From contig CAUBKG010000084.1 of the NCBI GenBank assembly GCA_958436475.1, forward strand, positions 1 through 5,940: DNA of 5,940 bases, given 5' to 3'. This DNA comes from an uncultured Clostridia bacterium (GTDB lineage: Bacteria > Bacillota > Clostridia > Oscillospirales > Acutalibacteraceae). A program made the translations under genes and the position numbers. Below, in pieces: positions 1 to 5,920 of the stretch; positions within the stretch are counted from its first letter, which is position 1; the number at the start of each line of letters is the position of its first letter. Below the pieces are notes generated by a model, which searched no databases, was not told the DNA's origin, and saw nothing but the letters and a program-made list of their open reading frames with translations.

Positions 1-98
1 TCCTTCGGCAGGCGTTCCTTCATCACATGGTCGTTGAATACCATGCTGCCGAACAATTCCGGAACGGAGTTTGTGCCTTCCCTGTTCTGATTCAACAT
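1..98 (-). CDS. glnN: Type III glutamine synthetase, N-terminal fragment (runs off the left edge)
   Basis: Only the first 32 codons lie in the window. The protein would make glutamine from glutamate, ammonia and ATP in the cytoplasm. The visible residues include FGSMVFNDHVMKERLPK (residues 16-32), which matches the remembered start of clostridial type III glutamine synthetases (FG..VFND.VM.ERLPK), a family of large subunits of about 700 residues unlike type I outside the catalytic core. The ATG at 98-96 is preceded by a strong GGGGAG ribosome binding site (111-106) at 7 bases. The gene is transcribed away from glnA, and its leader carries a candidate ANTAR hairpin and a terminator, so expression is probably controlled after initiation. 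The family call rests on a short segment; the remainder is outside the window. Confidence 0.82.
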   Translation of the reverse strand, partial: MLNQNREGTNSVPELFGSMVFNDHVMKERLPK

Positions 99-160
99 AA
101 ATTTTCTCCCCTTTTATCAATTTATTTTTCGAACGTTTCATAATGGCGCGTACGCATGGA

Positions 161-198
161 AAAACAAAAAAGGCGCTGCGGCTTTTTACCGCAGCACC
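161..198 (-). terminator. Intrinsic terminator (attenuator) in the glnN leader
   Basis: On the minus strand GGUGCUGCGG (198-189) pairs with CCGCAGCGCC (181-172) with one G-U pair, leaving the 7-base loop UAAAAAG. A run of six U follows (171-166), then G and five more U. This is a strong intrinsic terminator between the glnN promoter and its start codon, about 68 bases before the ATG, so it must act as an attenuator. Formation of the upstream hexaloop hairpin would remove its lower stem. Confidence 0.88.
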
Positions 199-205
199 TT
201 TGCTG
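192..205 (-). promoter_or_regulatory. Candidate ANTAR-binding hexaloop hairpin in the glnN leader
   Basis: On the minus strand CAGC (205-202) pairs with GCUG (195-192) around a six-base loop AAAGGU (201-196). The loop has A at position 1 and G at position 4, the recognition feature known for ANTAR antiterminators. Loop positions 4-6 and the 3' arm also form the rising strand of the terminator at 198-172, so the two folds exclude each other. The same loop with different stems recurs in the glnA leader and at the right edge. Binding by the ANTAR protein encoded at 1805-2374 is inferred. Confidence 0.68.
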
Positions 206-216
206 TTTCTGGCGCT

Positions 217-246
217 ATTATATACCACGCGGTTCAATTTTGTCAA
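217..246 (-). promoter_or_regulatory. Sigma-A promoter of glnN
   Basis: Read on the minus strand, there is a perfect -35 TTGACA at 246-241 and a perfect -10 TATAAT at 222-217, separated by 18 bases. Transcription should begin near 210, placing the AAAGGU hairpin almost at the 5' end of the RNA. Such a near-consensus promoter fits a gene controlled downstream by termination rather than by an activator. Confidence 0.8.
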
Positions 247-251
247 TAACC

Positions 252-271
252 CTTGTTAAAATTTTTTCAAG
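252..271. repeat. Imperfect inverted repeat between the divergent promoters
   Basis: CTTG..AAAA at 252-261 mirrors TTTT..CAAG at 262-271, with 8 of 10 positions in each arm complementary. It lies 6 bases upstream of the glnN -35 and 27 bases upstream of the glnA -35, a position where a dimeric regulator could influence both promoters. It does not match the Bacillus GlnR/TnrA box. The AT-rich centre makes chance symmetry quite possible, so this is only a candidate operator. Confidence 0.3.
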
Positions 272-298
272 CATTTTCTGCCTCCCGCAAAAACAGGA

Positions 299-328
299 TT
301 GACTTTTTCCAAATGATTATGATATATT
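299..328 (+). promoter_or_regulatory. Sigma-A promoter of the glnA-ANTAR operon
   Basis: A -35 TTGACT (299-304) and a -10 TATATT (323-328) are separated by 18 bases. The predicted start, near 335, places the AAAGGC hairpin (337-350) at the very 5' end of the transcript. Overlapping alternative -10 sequences such as TATTAT at 325-330 exist but have poorer spacing. Confidence 0.7.
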
Positions 329-336
329 ATTTTTAA

Positions 337-350
337 GAACAAAGGCGTTC
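337..350 (+). promoter_or_regulatory. Candidate ANTAR-binding hexaloop hairpin in the glnA leader
   Basis: GAAC (337-340) pairs with GUUC (347-350) around the six-base loop AAAGGC (341-346). The loop has A1 and G4 as expected for ANTAR targets. The loop's 3' end and the GUUC arm are also the base of the terminator's rising strand (345-353), so this hairpin and the terminator cannot form together. The nearby regulator gene in the same operon makes autoregulation likely (inference). Confidence 0.7.
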
Positions 351-400
351 GCAGGGAGAGTCTATGCAGAAATAGTGCTCCCGCTGCGAACGCTTTTTTT
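345..400 (+). terminator. Intrinsic terminator (attenuator) in the glnA leader
   Basis: GCGUUCGCAG (345-354) pairs perfectly with CUGCGAACGC (384-393). Above it GGAG (355-358) can pair with CUCC (378-381). Seven U follow at 394-400. The hairpin lies between the promoter and the glnA ribosome binding site, so glnA is reached only by readthrough. The remaining leader, 401-455, contains the binding site and no other strong structure; a weak GUUUC/GAAAC pairing (407-411 with 434-438) is possible. Confidence 0.9.
362..375 (+). promoter_or_regulatory. Possible second hexaloop hairpin in the glnA leader
   Basis: CUAU (362-365) pairs with AUAG (372-375) around the six-base loop GCAGAA (366-371). It has G at loop position 4 but G instead of A at position 1. 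Known ANTAR targets usually have two hexaloop hairpins in tandem, so this could be the second, sitting in the top of the terminator hairpin. The match is incomplete and an equivalent is not clear in the other two leaders. Confidence 0.4.
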
Positions 401-455
401 ATAACAGTTTCCCGGAGCTGCCCGCCCGGCAATGAAACAACGCAGGAGGATTCCT

Positions 456-1766
456 ATGATGGATGCAACGAATATGGATATTTTGAACCTGGTGGAGGAA
501 GAAGACGTTAAATTCATCCGCCTGGCCTATTGCGACCTTTTTGGAACACAGAAGAACATGGCGGTCATGTCTTCCCAGCTGAACCGTGCGTTTGCCGACG
601 GCGTATCTTTCGACGCTTCGGCTGTGACCGGCTTCCGCACGGTGGACCGTTCCGACCTCTTTCTCGTGCCAGACGGCTCGACGGTTTCCCTTCTTCCCTG
701 GCGGCCCGCTCACGAACGTGTGATGCGGATGTTCTGCGATGTGAAAAATCCCGATGGAACGGATTTTGAAGGCTACAGCCGGAACATTTTGAAAAAGGCC
801 ATCGGGCGCGCGGCGGATATGGGATATATCTGCAATATCGGGACAGAATGTGAATTCTATCTGTTCCGGACCGATTTGGACGGGAACCCCACCCTCATGC
901 CGCACGACCGCGGAAGCTATGGCGATATCGCTCCTTTGGACAAGGGGGAAAACATCCGCCGGGAAATATGCCTCGCGCTCGAGGAAATGGATTTGCTACC
1001 AGAGCGTTCCCACCATGAGCAGGGCCCCGGCCAGCATGAAATTGATTTCCGGTATTCGGATGCTCTCTCCGCCGCCGATAATTTTATTACCTTTAAAATG
1101 GCGGTGAAAGCCATTGCAGCACAGAACGGGCTGTTTGCTTCCTTCCTGCCGAAGCCTCTCGAAAATCAAAGTGGAAACGGCATGCACATCAATCTTTCTC
1201 TGTTCCAGGGCGGTAAGAATCTCTTCCAGCACGGCGAAACCCATTCGCAGCCCGCAGAAAGCTTTATCGCCGGTATTCTCAGCCGCGTGGCCGAAATTAC
1301 GTCTTTTCTCAATCCCCTCACGAATTCCTACAGCCGCCTGGGCTCCTTCGAAGCGCCCAAATACGTGACCTGGTCGCACCAGAACCGGTCGCAGCTCATC
1401 CGTATTCCGGCATCCTCCGGCGAGCATATGCGCATGGAGCTGCGCTCGGCAGACCCCTCCTGCAATCCGTATCTCGCCTTTGCTCTCCTGATCCACGCCG
1501 GGCTCGACGGTATTGAACGCGGAGAAACGCTGGCTCCTCCCTGCAATGAAAACCTGTTTGAGGCGGCCGTTTCCTCCGCAGAAAGCCTTCCGGGCAGCCT
1601 CACAGAAGCGCTGGATCTTACCGAGACAAGCGATTTTGTGCGCCGCGTGCTGTCTCGTGAGCTCGTGGAACGCTTTGTTTGCGAAAAGCGGGAGGAATGC
1701 CGGGAGCATGCGCTTGCCGGCGATAAGCACTCGTTCGATATCGCCCGGTATTTCGAACGCATCTGA
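456..1766 (+). CDS. glnA: Type I glutamine synthetase (short, GSI-alpha-like)
   Basis: The product joins ammonia to glutamate using ATP, the main entry of ammonia into amino acids; the family forms cytoplasmic dodecamers. It is 436 residues, typical of the short class. An N-terminal beta-grasp domain (about 14-95) precedes the catalytic domain. Visible active-site motifs are GTECEFYLF with metal-binding E131 and E133, HHEQGPGQHEIDFRY with E188 and E195, the ATP-site KP....SGNGMHIN with H244, NSYSRL in the glutamate flap, NRSQLIRIP with R311 and RMELRSADP with E328 and R330. The tyrosine adenylylation motif of the enterobacterial enzyme is absent (NLFEAA at that place), so control is probably transcriptional. 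ATG 456 is chosen because AGGAGG (444-449) sits 6 bases before it; ATG 459 is a close alternative and ATG 432 has no binding site. The ANTAR regulator gene follows after 38 bases, probably in one operon. Confidence 0.96.
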   Translation: MMDATNMDILNLVEEEDVKFIRLAYCDLFGTQKNMAVMSSQLNRAFADGVSFDASAVTGFRTVDRSDLFLVPDGSTVSLLPWRPAHERVMRMFCDVKNPDGTDFEGYSRNILKKAIGRAADMGYICNIGTECEFYLFRTDLDGNPTLMPHDRGSYGDIAPLDKGENIRREICLALEEMDLLPERSHHEQGPGQHEIDFRYSDALSAADNFITFKMAVKAIAAQNGLFASFLPKPLENQSGNGMHINLSLFQGGKNLFQHGETHSQPAESFIAGILSRVAEITSFLNPLTNSYSRLGSFEAPKYVTWSHQNRSQLIRIPASSGEHMRMELRSADPSCNPYLAFALLIHAGLDGIERGETLAPPCNENLFEAAVSSAESLPGSLTEALDLTETSDFVRRVLSRELVERFVCEKREECREHALAGDKHSFDIARYFERI

Positions 1767-1804
1767 CCGGGCGCCTGGCGGAACTCAAAAAGGATGGTGG
1801 AGCA

Positions 1805-2374
1805 ATGACAAAGGCGTTGTTAGTGGCCGGCACAAAGAAATCTGAAGAAGTTTTTACCTCGATCCTGTCAGAACAGGGGTTTCATTCTATCTCCTGCCTC
1901 CACACAGGCGGGGAGGCATGGCGCGCCCTGCAGGAGCAGGTGTTTTCCATTGTTTTGATTATTTCCCCCTTGACCGACGGCCAGGGCTACGACCTCGCCA
2001 AAATGGCGGCCGGAACCACGTCGGGTGTCATTCTGGTGTGCGTTCCCGCTTCCTATGAAGCGGCCTGCTCTAAGCTGGAGGAATCCGGCGTTTTCGTTCT
2101 TTCCTCCGAAATGGGGCGAAGGATGCTCATATATGCGGTCAAGATGATGTCCGCCGTACACCGGCGGCTTGCAAACGCCATTCCGCAGGCCGAACGGATG
2201 CAGCAGAAGCTGAAAGATATCCGTGTGATAGACAAAGCCAAATGCCTGCTGATCCAATACGAAAGGCTGACCGAGGAGGAAGCTCACCGTGCCATCGAAA
2301 AACAGGCGATGGACCGCCGTGTTTCCCGGCGCGAGGTCGCTGAACGTATTCTGGAGGCTTACAGCGCTTCATAA
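1805..2374 (+). CDS. ANTAR-domain antiterminator with degenerate receiver domain
   Basis: A 189-residue regulator. Residues 1-120 have the alternating pattern of a response-regulator receiver, but the key residues are missing: AGT (8-10) replaces the acidic pair, I53-S54 occupies the phospho-aspartate region before PLTDG, and VLSSE (98-102) lacks the conserved lysine. Residues 133-185 form an ANTAR RNA-binding domain (L..IRVIDKAKCLL, LTEEEAHRAI, VSRREVAERIL), with C147 where AKG is usual. ANTAR proteins bind paired hexaloop hairpins in nascent RNA and prevent termination. The gene starts 38 bases after glnA with AGGATGG and GGTGGAG upstream of ATG 1805. ANTAR genes directly after glnA are known in solvent-producing clostridia. 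Inferred targets are the AAAGGY leaders of glnN, of its own operon and at the right edge. Phosphorylation-independent sensing or a partner protein is likely; no kinase gene is seen. Confidence 0.9.
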   Translation: MTKALLVAGTKKSEEVFTSILSEQGFHSISCLHTGGEAWRALQEQVFSIVLIISPLTDGQGYDLAKMAAGTTSGVILVCVPASYEAACSKLEESGVFVLSSEMGRRMLIYAVKMMSAVHRRLANAIPQAERMQQKLKDIRVIDKAKCLLIQYERLTEEEAHRAIEKQAMDRRVSRREVAERILEAYSAS

Positions 2375-2513
2375 CAGTTCTCCTTTTCGTTAGTACAGGG
2401 CTTCGGCATTTTGACATTTTGAATTTTTTAGCTTTTCGCACGGCATCATTGCAAAAAGGAACGAATAAGTTTTTTTAGAATACTTTTTAAATATACAAGG
2501 TCGAAGGAGGCGC
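2375..2513 (+). other. Intergenic spacer before the YitT-pyrG-nadE cluster
   Basis: An AT-rich spacer. It contains TTGACA at 2411-2416 without a well-placed -10, and TAGAAT at 2476-2481 whose nearest -35-like sequence, TTGCAA at 2449-2454, is 21 bases away. No convincing GC-rich terminator after the ANTAR gene and no AAAGGY hexaloop hairpin are visible. The downstream cluster therefore may have a weak promoter here or may be reached by readthrough. AAGGAGG at 2504-2510 is the ribosome binding site of the next gene. Confidence 0.35.
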
Positions 2514-2516
2514 ATG

Positions 2517-3449
2517 ATGAAAAAGACAAGAAACGCAAGGCCGATTTGGGTGACTATCCTTTTGCTGACCGCAGCCGGAATTATCAACGCCATCGGCGTT
2601 ACGATGTTTCTCGCTCCCGTGCGCCTGTATGACAGCGGCATCTCCGGCACATCCATGCTGCTCTGGCTCATGACTCCGGATGAATACACCCTTTCCCTGT
2701 TTCTTCTCATCCTCAACATCCCGATCTTTCTTTACGGCTTCCGCAGGCAGGGTCTGGGCTTTACTCTGTGCTCGGCCTATGCCGTAACGGTCTATTCCCT
2801 TTCCGCCTACCTGATTTCCTCCTCCGTTTTTCCTGTGGACGTTGCCTCTTCTTCCCCCTTCGCCGGAACCGATCTGCTGCTCTGTGCCGTGTTCGGCGGA
2901 ATGATCTCCGGGATCGGAAGCGGGCTCACCATCCGGTTCGGCGGCGCAATGGACGGCATCGAGGTGCTGGCAGTCATTTTTGCAAAGCGCCTCGGCATCA
3001 CGGTGGGCACCTTTGTAATGCTGTATAACGCCGTCCTTTATATCGTGGTGGGAATTGTCCAGCAGAGCTGGATTCTTCCCCTCTATTCCATCGTTGCATA
3101 CTTTGTCGCCTTAAAAGCGGTGGATTTCATCGTGGAAGGCTTCGATAAGGCTAAGGCCGCCACCATCATCACGAGCTGTCCGGAAGAGGTCGGCGGAGCG
3201 CTCTCGGAAGCGTTCGGCACCGGGATCACTTTAATGTCTGCCAAAGGGTATTATTCCTCTGAGGAAAAAACCGTTATATATTTTGTCGTCAATCGTTTTC
3301 AGATTGCAAAAATGCGCCTTCTCGTGATGGAAGCAGATGAAAACGCCTTTATTTCCATTACCGAGGTCTCGGATGTTTTCGGCACCCGAAGCAAGCCGGA
3401 AAGCGATAGGCCGCTTGAAAAAACAGGAGATGAAGAACATGCAAACTAA
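2517..3449 (+). CDS. YitT-family membrane protein with C-terminal DUF2179 domain
   Basis: An integral membrane protein of 310 residues and unknown biochemical role. About six hydrophobic segments are visible near residues 10-32, 59-75, 80-100, 118-139, 161-181 and 185-206. A soluble C-terminal domain (about 212-290) contains GYYSSEEKTVIYFVVNRF and ITEVSDVFG, characteristic of the DUF2179 half of YitT proteins. The loop RFGGAMDGIEVLA (140-152) stands where many family members have GG.TDI. The last 20 residues are charged and probably disordered. ATG 2517 is preferred because AAGGAGG ends 6 bases before it; ATG 2514 is only 3 bases from it. The gene overlaps the pyrG start by 11 bases, suggesting translational coupling, but a functional link to CTP synthesis is not established. 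Confidence 0.88.
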   Translation: MKKTRNARPIWVTILLLTAAGIINAIGVTMFLAPVRLYDSGISGTSMLLWLMTPDEYTLSLFLLILNIPIFLYGFRRQGLGFTLCSAYAVTVYSLSAYLISSSVFPVDVASSSPFAGTDLLLCAVFGGMISGIGSGLTIRFGGAMDGIEVLAVIFAKRLGITVGTFVMLYNAVLYIVVGIVQQSWILPLYSIVAYFVALKAVDFIVEGFDKAKAATIITSCPEEVGGALSEAFGTGITLMSAKGYYSSEEKTVIYFVVNRFQIAKMRLLVMEADENAFISITEVSDVFGTRSKPESDRPLEKTGDEEHAN

Positions 3450-5052
3450 GTACATCTTTGTAACCGGAGGCGTTGTTTCCGGGCTCGGCAAGGGCATCAC
3501 GGCCGCCAGCCTCGGCCGTCTGCTGAAGGCGCGCGGCTTCAAGGTGGCCTCGCAGAAGCTGGATCCGTACATCAACGTGGACCCCGGCACCATGAGCCCC
3601 TACCAGCACGGCGAGGTGTTCGTTACGGAGGACGGAGCTGAAACTGACCTCGATCTCGGCCACTACGAGCGCTTTATCGATGAAAACCTCAACCAGTTTT
3701 CCAATCTGACCACCGGCAAGGTCTACTGGAACGTGCTCACAAAGGAACGCCGCGGCGAATATCTCGGGGAAACCGTGCAGGTCATCCCCCATATCACCAA
3801 TGAGATCAAAACCTTCATTTATTCGGTAGGAAAAACGTCTGAAGCGGATATCATCATCACGGAAATCGGCGGCACCACCGGCGATATCGAATCCCAGCCC
3901 TTTCTGGAGGCCATCCGCCAGGTGGGGCATGAGGTCGGAAAAGAAAACTGCCTGTTTATCCATGTAACGCTGATTCCCTATCTCGAATCCTCCAAGGAGC
4001 ATAAATCCAAGCCCACCCAGCATTCCGTGAAGGAGCTGCAGTCCTTCGGCATCACGCCGGATATCATCGTGGCGCGGTGTAGCCTGCCGGTGGAGCCCTC
4101 CGTGCTGAAAAAGATCGCCCTTTTCTGCAACGTAAAGGAGGACTGCGTCATTCAGAACCTCACCCTCCCCGTACTGTACGAAGCGCCACTCATGCTGGAG
4201 GAGGCGGGGCTGGCCGAAATCGCCATGCGTGAGCTTTCCCTAATGCCCAAAGCCCCCTGCGACCTGGCCGAATGGAAGCACATGGTGGAGCGCATCAAGG
4301 AGTGCCGTTCCGAAGTCCGAATCGCCTTAGTGGGCAAATACGTTCAGCTGCACGATTCCTATCTTTCGGTTGCGGAAGCCCTCAGCCACGGCGGATGGGA
4401 CAGCGGCGTACAGGTGAAAATCGACTGGATCGACAGCGAGCGTCTCACGCCTGAAAACGCAGCGCAGATACTCGGGGAAGCAGACGGCATCATCGTCCCC
4501 GGCGGGTTCGGCGGGCGCGGGATCGAAGGCATGGTCGCCGCGGCGCAGTATGCCCGGGAAAACCATGTGCCCTATTTCGGCATCTGCCTCGGCATGCAGA
4601 TTGCCGCCATTGAATTTGCCCGGAACATCCTTTTGCAGGCAGAGGCGCACTCCGGCGAATTTGCTCCAAACAGCCCGCACAAAATCATCGACCTGATGCC
4701 CGACCAGCAGGGCAACCTGCCGAAGGGCGGGACGATGCGCCTCGGCGCTTACCCGTGCAGGGTGGCTCCCCATACCCTTCTGGAAAAAGCCTATGGGCAG
4801 GAGCTCATACAGGAGCGCCACCGCCACCGCTACGAATTCAACAACGACTATCGCGCCTCCTTTCTGGAAAATGGGATGGACTTCAGCGGGACCTCCCCCG
4901 ACGGCCGCCTCGTGGAGGCGATGGAGCTGACCGGGCACGATTTTTATCTCGGCGTGCAGTACCATCCGGAATTCAAGAGCCGCCCGAACAAGGCCCACCC
5001 CCTCTTCCGGGAATTCATTGCAGCCACGGAAAGAAGGAAACAGCATGCTTAG
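3439..5052 (+). CDS. pyrG: CTP synthase (glutamine-hydrolysing)
   Basis: Converts UTP to CTP using ATP and the amide nitrogen of glutamine, the last step of pyrimidine nucleotide synthesis. The 537-residue length is normal for the family. The N-terminal synthetase domain shows the P-loop GGVVSGLGKG with K18, the metal-binding region EDGAETDLDLGHYERF with D72, and ITEIGGTTGDIES with E142. The C-terminal class I glutamine amidotransferase domain (from about 290) has PGGFGGRG, the nucleophile in GICLGMQ (C383) and the catalytic pair in QYHPEF (H509, E511). All catalytic residues are present. ATG 3439 is chosen because AGGAG (3425-3429) lies 9 bases upstream and MQTKYIFVTGG matches the family's start; an in-frame extension back to 3337 would run through the YitT gene. 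It overlaps that gene by 11 bases and nadE by 8, so the three are probably co-translated. Confidence 0.98.
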   Translation: MQTKYIFVTGGVVSGLGKGITAASLGRLLKARGFKVASQKLDPYINVDPGTMSPYQHGEVFVTEDGAETDLDLGHYERFIDENLNQFSNLTTGKVYWNVLTKERRGEYLGETVQVIPHITNEIKTFIYSVGKTSEADIIITEIGGTTGDIESQPFLEAIRQVGHEVGKENCLFIHVTLIPYLESSKEHKSKPTQHSVKELQSFGITPDIIVARCSLPVEPSVLKKIALFCNVKEDCVIQNLTLPVLYEAPLMLEEAGLAEIAMRELSLMPKAPCDLAEWKHMVERIKECRSEVRIALVGKYVQLHDSYLSVAEALSHGGWDSGVQVKIDWIDSERLTPENAAQILGEADGIIVPGGFGGRGIEGMVAAAQYARENHVPYFGICLGMQIAAIEFARNILLQAEAHSGEFAPNSPHKIIDLMPDQQGNLPKGGTMRLGAYPCRVAPHTLLEKAYGQELIQERHRHRYEFNNDYRASFLENGMDFSGTSPDGRLVEAMELTGHDFYLGVQYHPEFKSRPNKAHPLFREFIAATERRKQHA

Positions 5053-5785
5053 AAACTGGGAAAAGGAGCTGGAGGGCCGGGTCGCCTTTATCCGAAAAAC
5101 GGTGGAGGATGCCGGGGCCTTGGGAATCGTTTATGGCAATTCCGGCGGGAAAGACAGCGCCCTCGTGGGCATTCTCTGCAAGAGGGCCTGCGAAAACACG
5201 CTCGGCGTTCTGATGCCCTGCGAATCCGCGAGGAACTTTTCCATTGATATGGACGATGGCCTTAAGGTCGCGGAGCAGTTTGGAATCGAGAGCGTTACGG
5301 CTGATTTGTCTTCCGTGAAAGCCGAAATCCTCTGCGCGCTTACCGGCGTGCAGGAAATAAGCGCTGAAGCACAGGTGAACCTTGCGCCCCGCCTGCGGAT
5401 GACGGCGCTCTATGCCGTTGCCCAGAGCCGCGGCTGCCTCGTTGCGGGCACCGGCAACCGGAGCGAAGCCTATGTGGGCTATTTTACCAAGTGGGGAGAC
5501 GGCGCGCACGACTTTAACCCCATTTCCGACCTGACCGTAACTGAAATTTTTGAGTTTCTCCGCTTTCTCGGCGCGCCCGGCTTTCTGATCGAAAAGGCCC
5601 CCTCCGCCGGCCTGTACGACGGGCAGACCGATGAAACGGAAATGGGCTTTACCTACCGCGAGCTCGACCGCTATCTGCTCTGCGGTGAGGCTTCCCCTGA
5701 AACGCTGAAAAAAATCGAAGCTATGCATAGAAAAAGCCGCCATAAGCGTGAGCCCGTGGTTTCCTACCGCGGTACCGCCGGCTGA
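5045..5785 (+). CDS. nadE: Ammonia-dependent NAD+ synthetase
   Basis: Amidates nicotinic acid adenine dinucleotide to NAD+ with ATP, the last step of NAD synthesis. The protein has 246 residues and consists only of the synthetase domain, without the nitrilase-like glutaminase domain of long NadE forms, so it should use free ammonia. Motifs are the ATP pyrophosphatase P-loop SGGKDS (33-38), RLRMTALYAVAQ, GTGNRSE (135-141), YFTKWGDGAHDFNPISDLT, and SAGLYDGQTDETEMGFTY. The C-terminal MHRKSRHKREP matches the family end. It is slightly shorter than the roughly 270-residue E. coli and Bacillus enzymes. ATG 5045 has AAGGAA (5034-5039) 5 bases upstream and overlaps the pyrG stop by 8 bases. ATG 5018 would add nine residues without family support. 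A terminator follows at 5843. Confidence 0.96.
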   Translation: MLRNWEKELEGRVAFIRKTVEDAGALGIVYGNSGGKDSALVGILCKRACENTLGVLMPCESARNFSIDMDDGLKVAEQFGIESVTADLSSVKAEILCALTGVQEISAEAQVNLAPRLRMTALYAVAQSRGCLVAGTGNRSEAYVGYFTKWGDGAHDFNPISDLTVTEIFEFLRFLGAPGFLIEKAPSAGLYDGQTDETEMGFTYRELDRYLLCGEASPETLKKIEAMHRKSRHKREPVVSYRGTAG

Positions 5786-5842
5786 CCCTGCGAAGCCCAG
5801 ACCTTAGGCGGCTTTCGGTATCCTGGATAAATTTGAATACAG

Positions 5843-5865
5843 ATGCGGAAATATCCGTATTTTTT
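5843..5865 (+). terminator. Intrinsic terminator after nadE
   Basis: AUGCGGA (5843-5849) pairs with UCCGUAU (5854-5860) with one G-U pair around the loop AAUA, followed by U through 5865. It ends the YitT-pyrG-nadE transcript. It sits 57 bases after the nadE stop and immediately before the next -35, so the next transcription unit begins independently. Confidence 0.8.
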
Positions 5866-5866
5866 C

Positions 5867-5895
5867 TTGACAAATATCCTTGATAGGTGTATATT
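5867..5895 (+). promoter_or_regulatory. Sigma-A promoter of an off-window transcript
   Basis: A perfect -35 TTGACA (5867-5872) and a -10 TATATT (5890-5895) with the ideal 17-base spacing. Transcription should begin near 5902. The -10 is identical to that of glnA, and the downstream leader has the same layout as the two glutamine synthetase leaders. The gene served lies beyond the right edge. Confidence 0.85.
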
Positions 5896-5908
5896 ATAAA
5901 TAATTAAA

Positions 5909-5920
5909 GGCAAAGGCGCC
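5909..5920 (+). promoter_or_regulatory. Candidate ANTAR-binding hexaloop hairpin, third copy
   Basis: GGC (5909-5911) pairs with GCC (5918-5920) around the loop AAAGGC (5912-5917), identical to the glnA loop. The loop and 3' arm lie within the rising strand of the following terminator stem (5913-5924). The stem has only 3 bp but all are G-C. AAAGGC occurs twice in tandem (5906-5917). By analogy with the other two leaders it is a candidate target of the ANTAR protein at 1805-2374. Confidence 0.6.

Noticed and set aside
148..155. Palindrome GCGTACGC in the glnN 5' untranslated region
   Set aside because: Eight bases with no loop and no second copy; expected by chance, and too short to interpret.
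241..260. GlnR/TnrA operator (TGTNA-N7-TNACA) starting at TGTCA 241
   Set aside because: The second half-site TNACA is absent at the required distance.
335..400. Metabolite riboswitch or T-box upstream of glnA
   Set aside because: The leader from predicted start to terminator is only about 65 bases, too short for a T-box, and it lacks the fold of the cyanobacterial glutamine riboswitch. The hexaloop-terminator arrangement explains it better.
432..455. Earlier ATG for glnA at 432
   Set aside because: It precedes the AGGAGG site at 444-449 and has none of its own; the ATG at 456 is correctly spaced and gives a normal N-terminus.
996..1730. Long minus-strand open frame (244 codons) opposite glnA
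   Set aside because: It mirrors the coding frame of a well-supported glutamine synthetase, has no recognisable family pattern and no ribosome binding site.
2411..2416. TTGACA as the -35 of the YitT gene
   Set aside because: No -10-like hexamer lies 16-18 bases downstream; the match is isolated in an AT-rich spacer.
3337..3438. Upstream in-frame extension of pyrG
   Set aside because: It would overlap the YitT gene by over 100 bases, and CTP synthases begin at about the residues encoded from 3439.
5015..5743. Long minus-strand open frame (242 codons) opposite nadE
   Set aside because: Antisense shadow of a GC-rich gene; nadE motifs on the plus strand are complete. The minus-strand frames at 4327-5046 and 3358-4023 opposite pyrG are rejected for the same reason.
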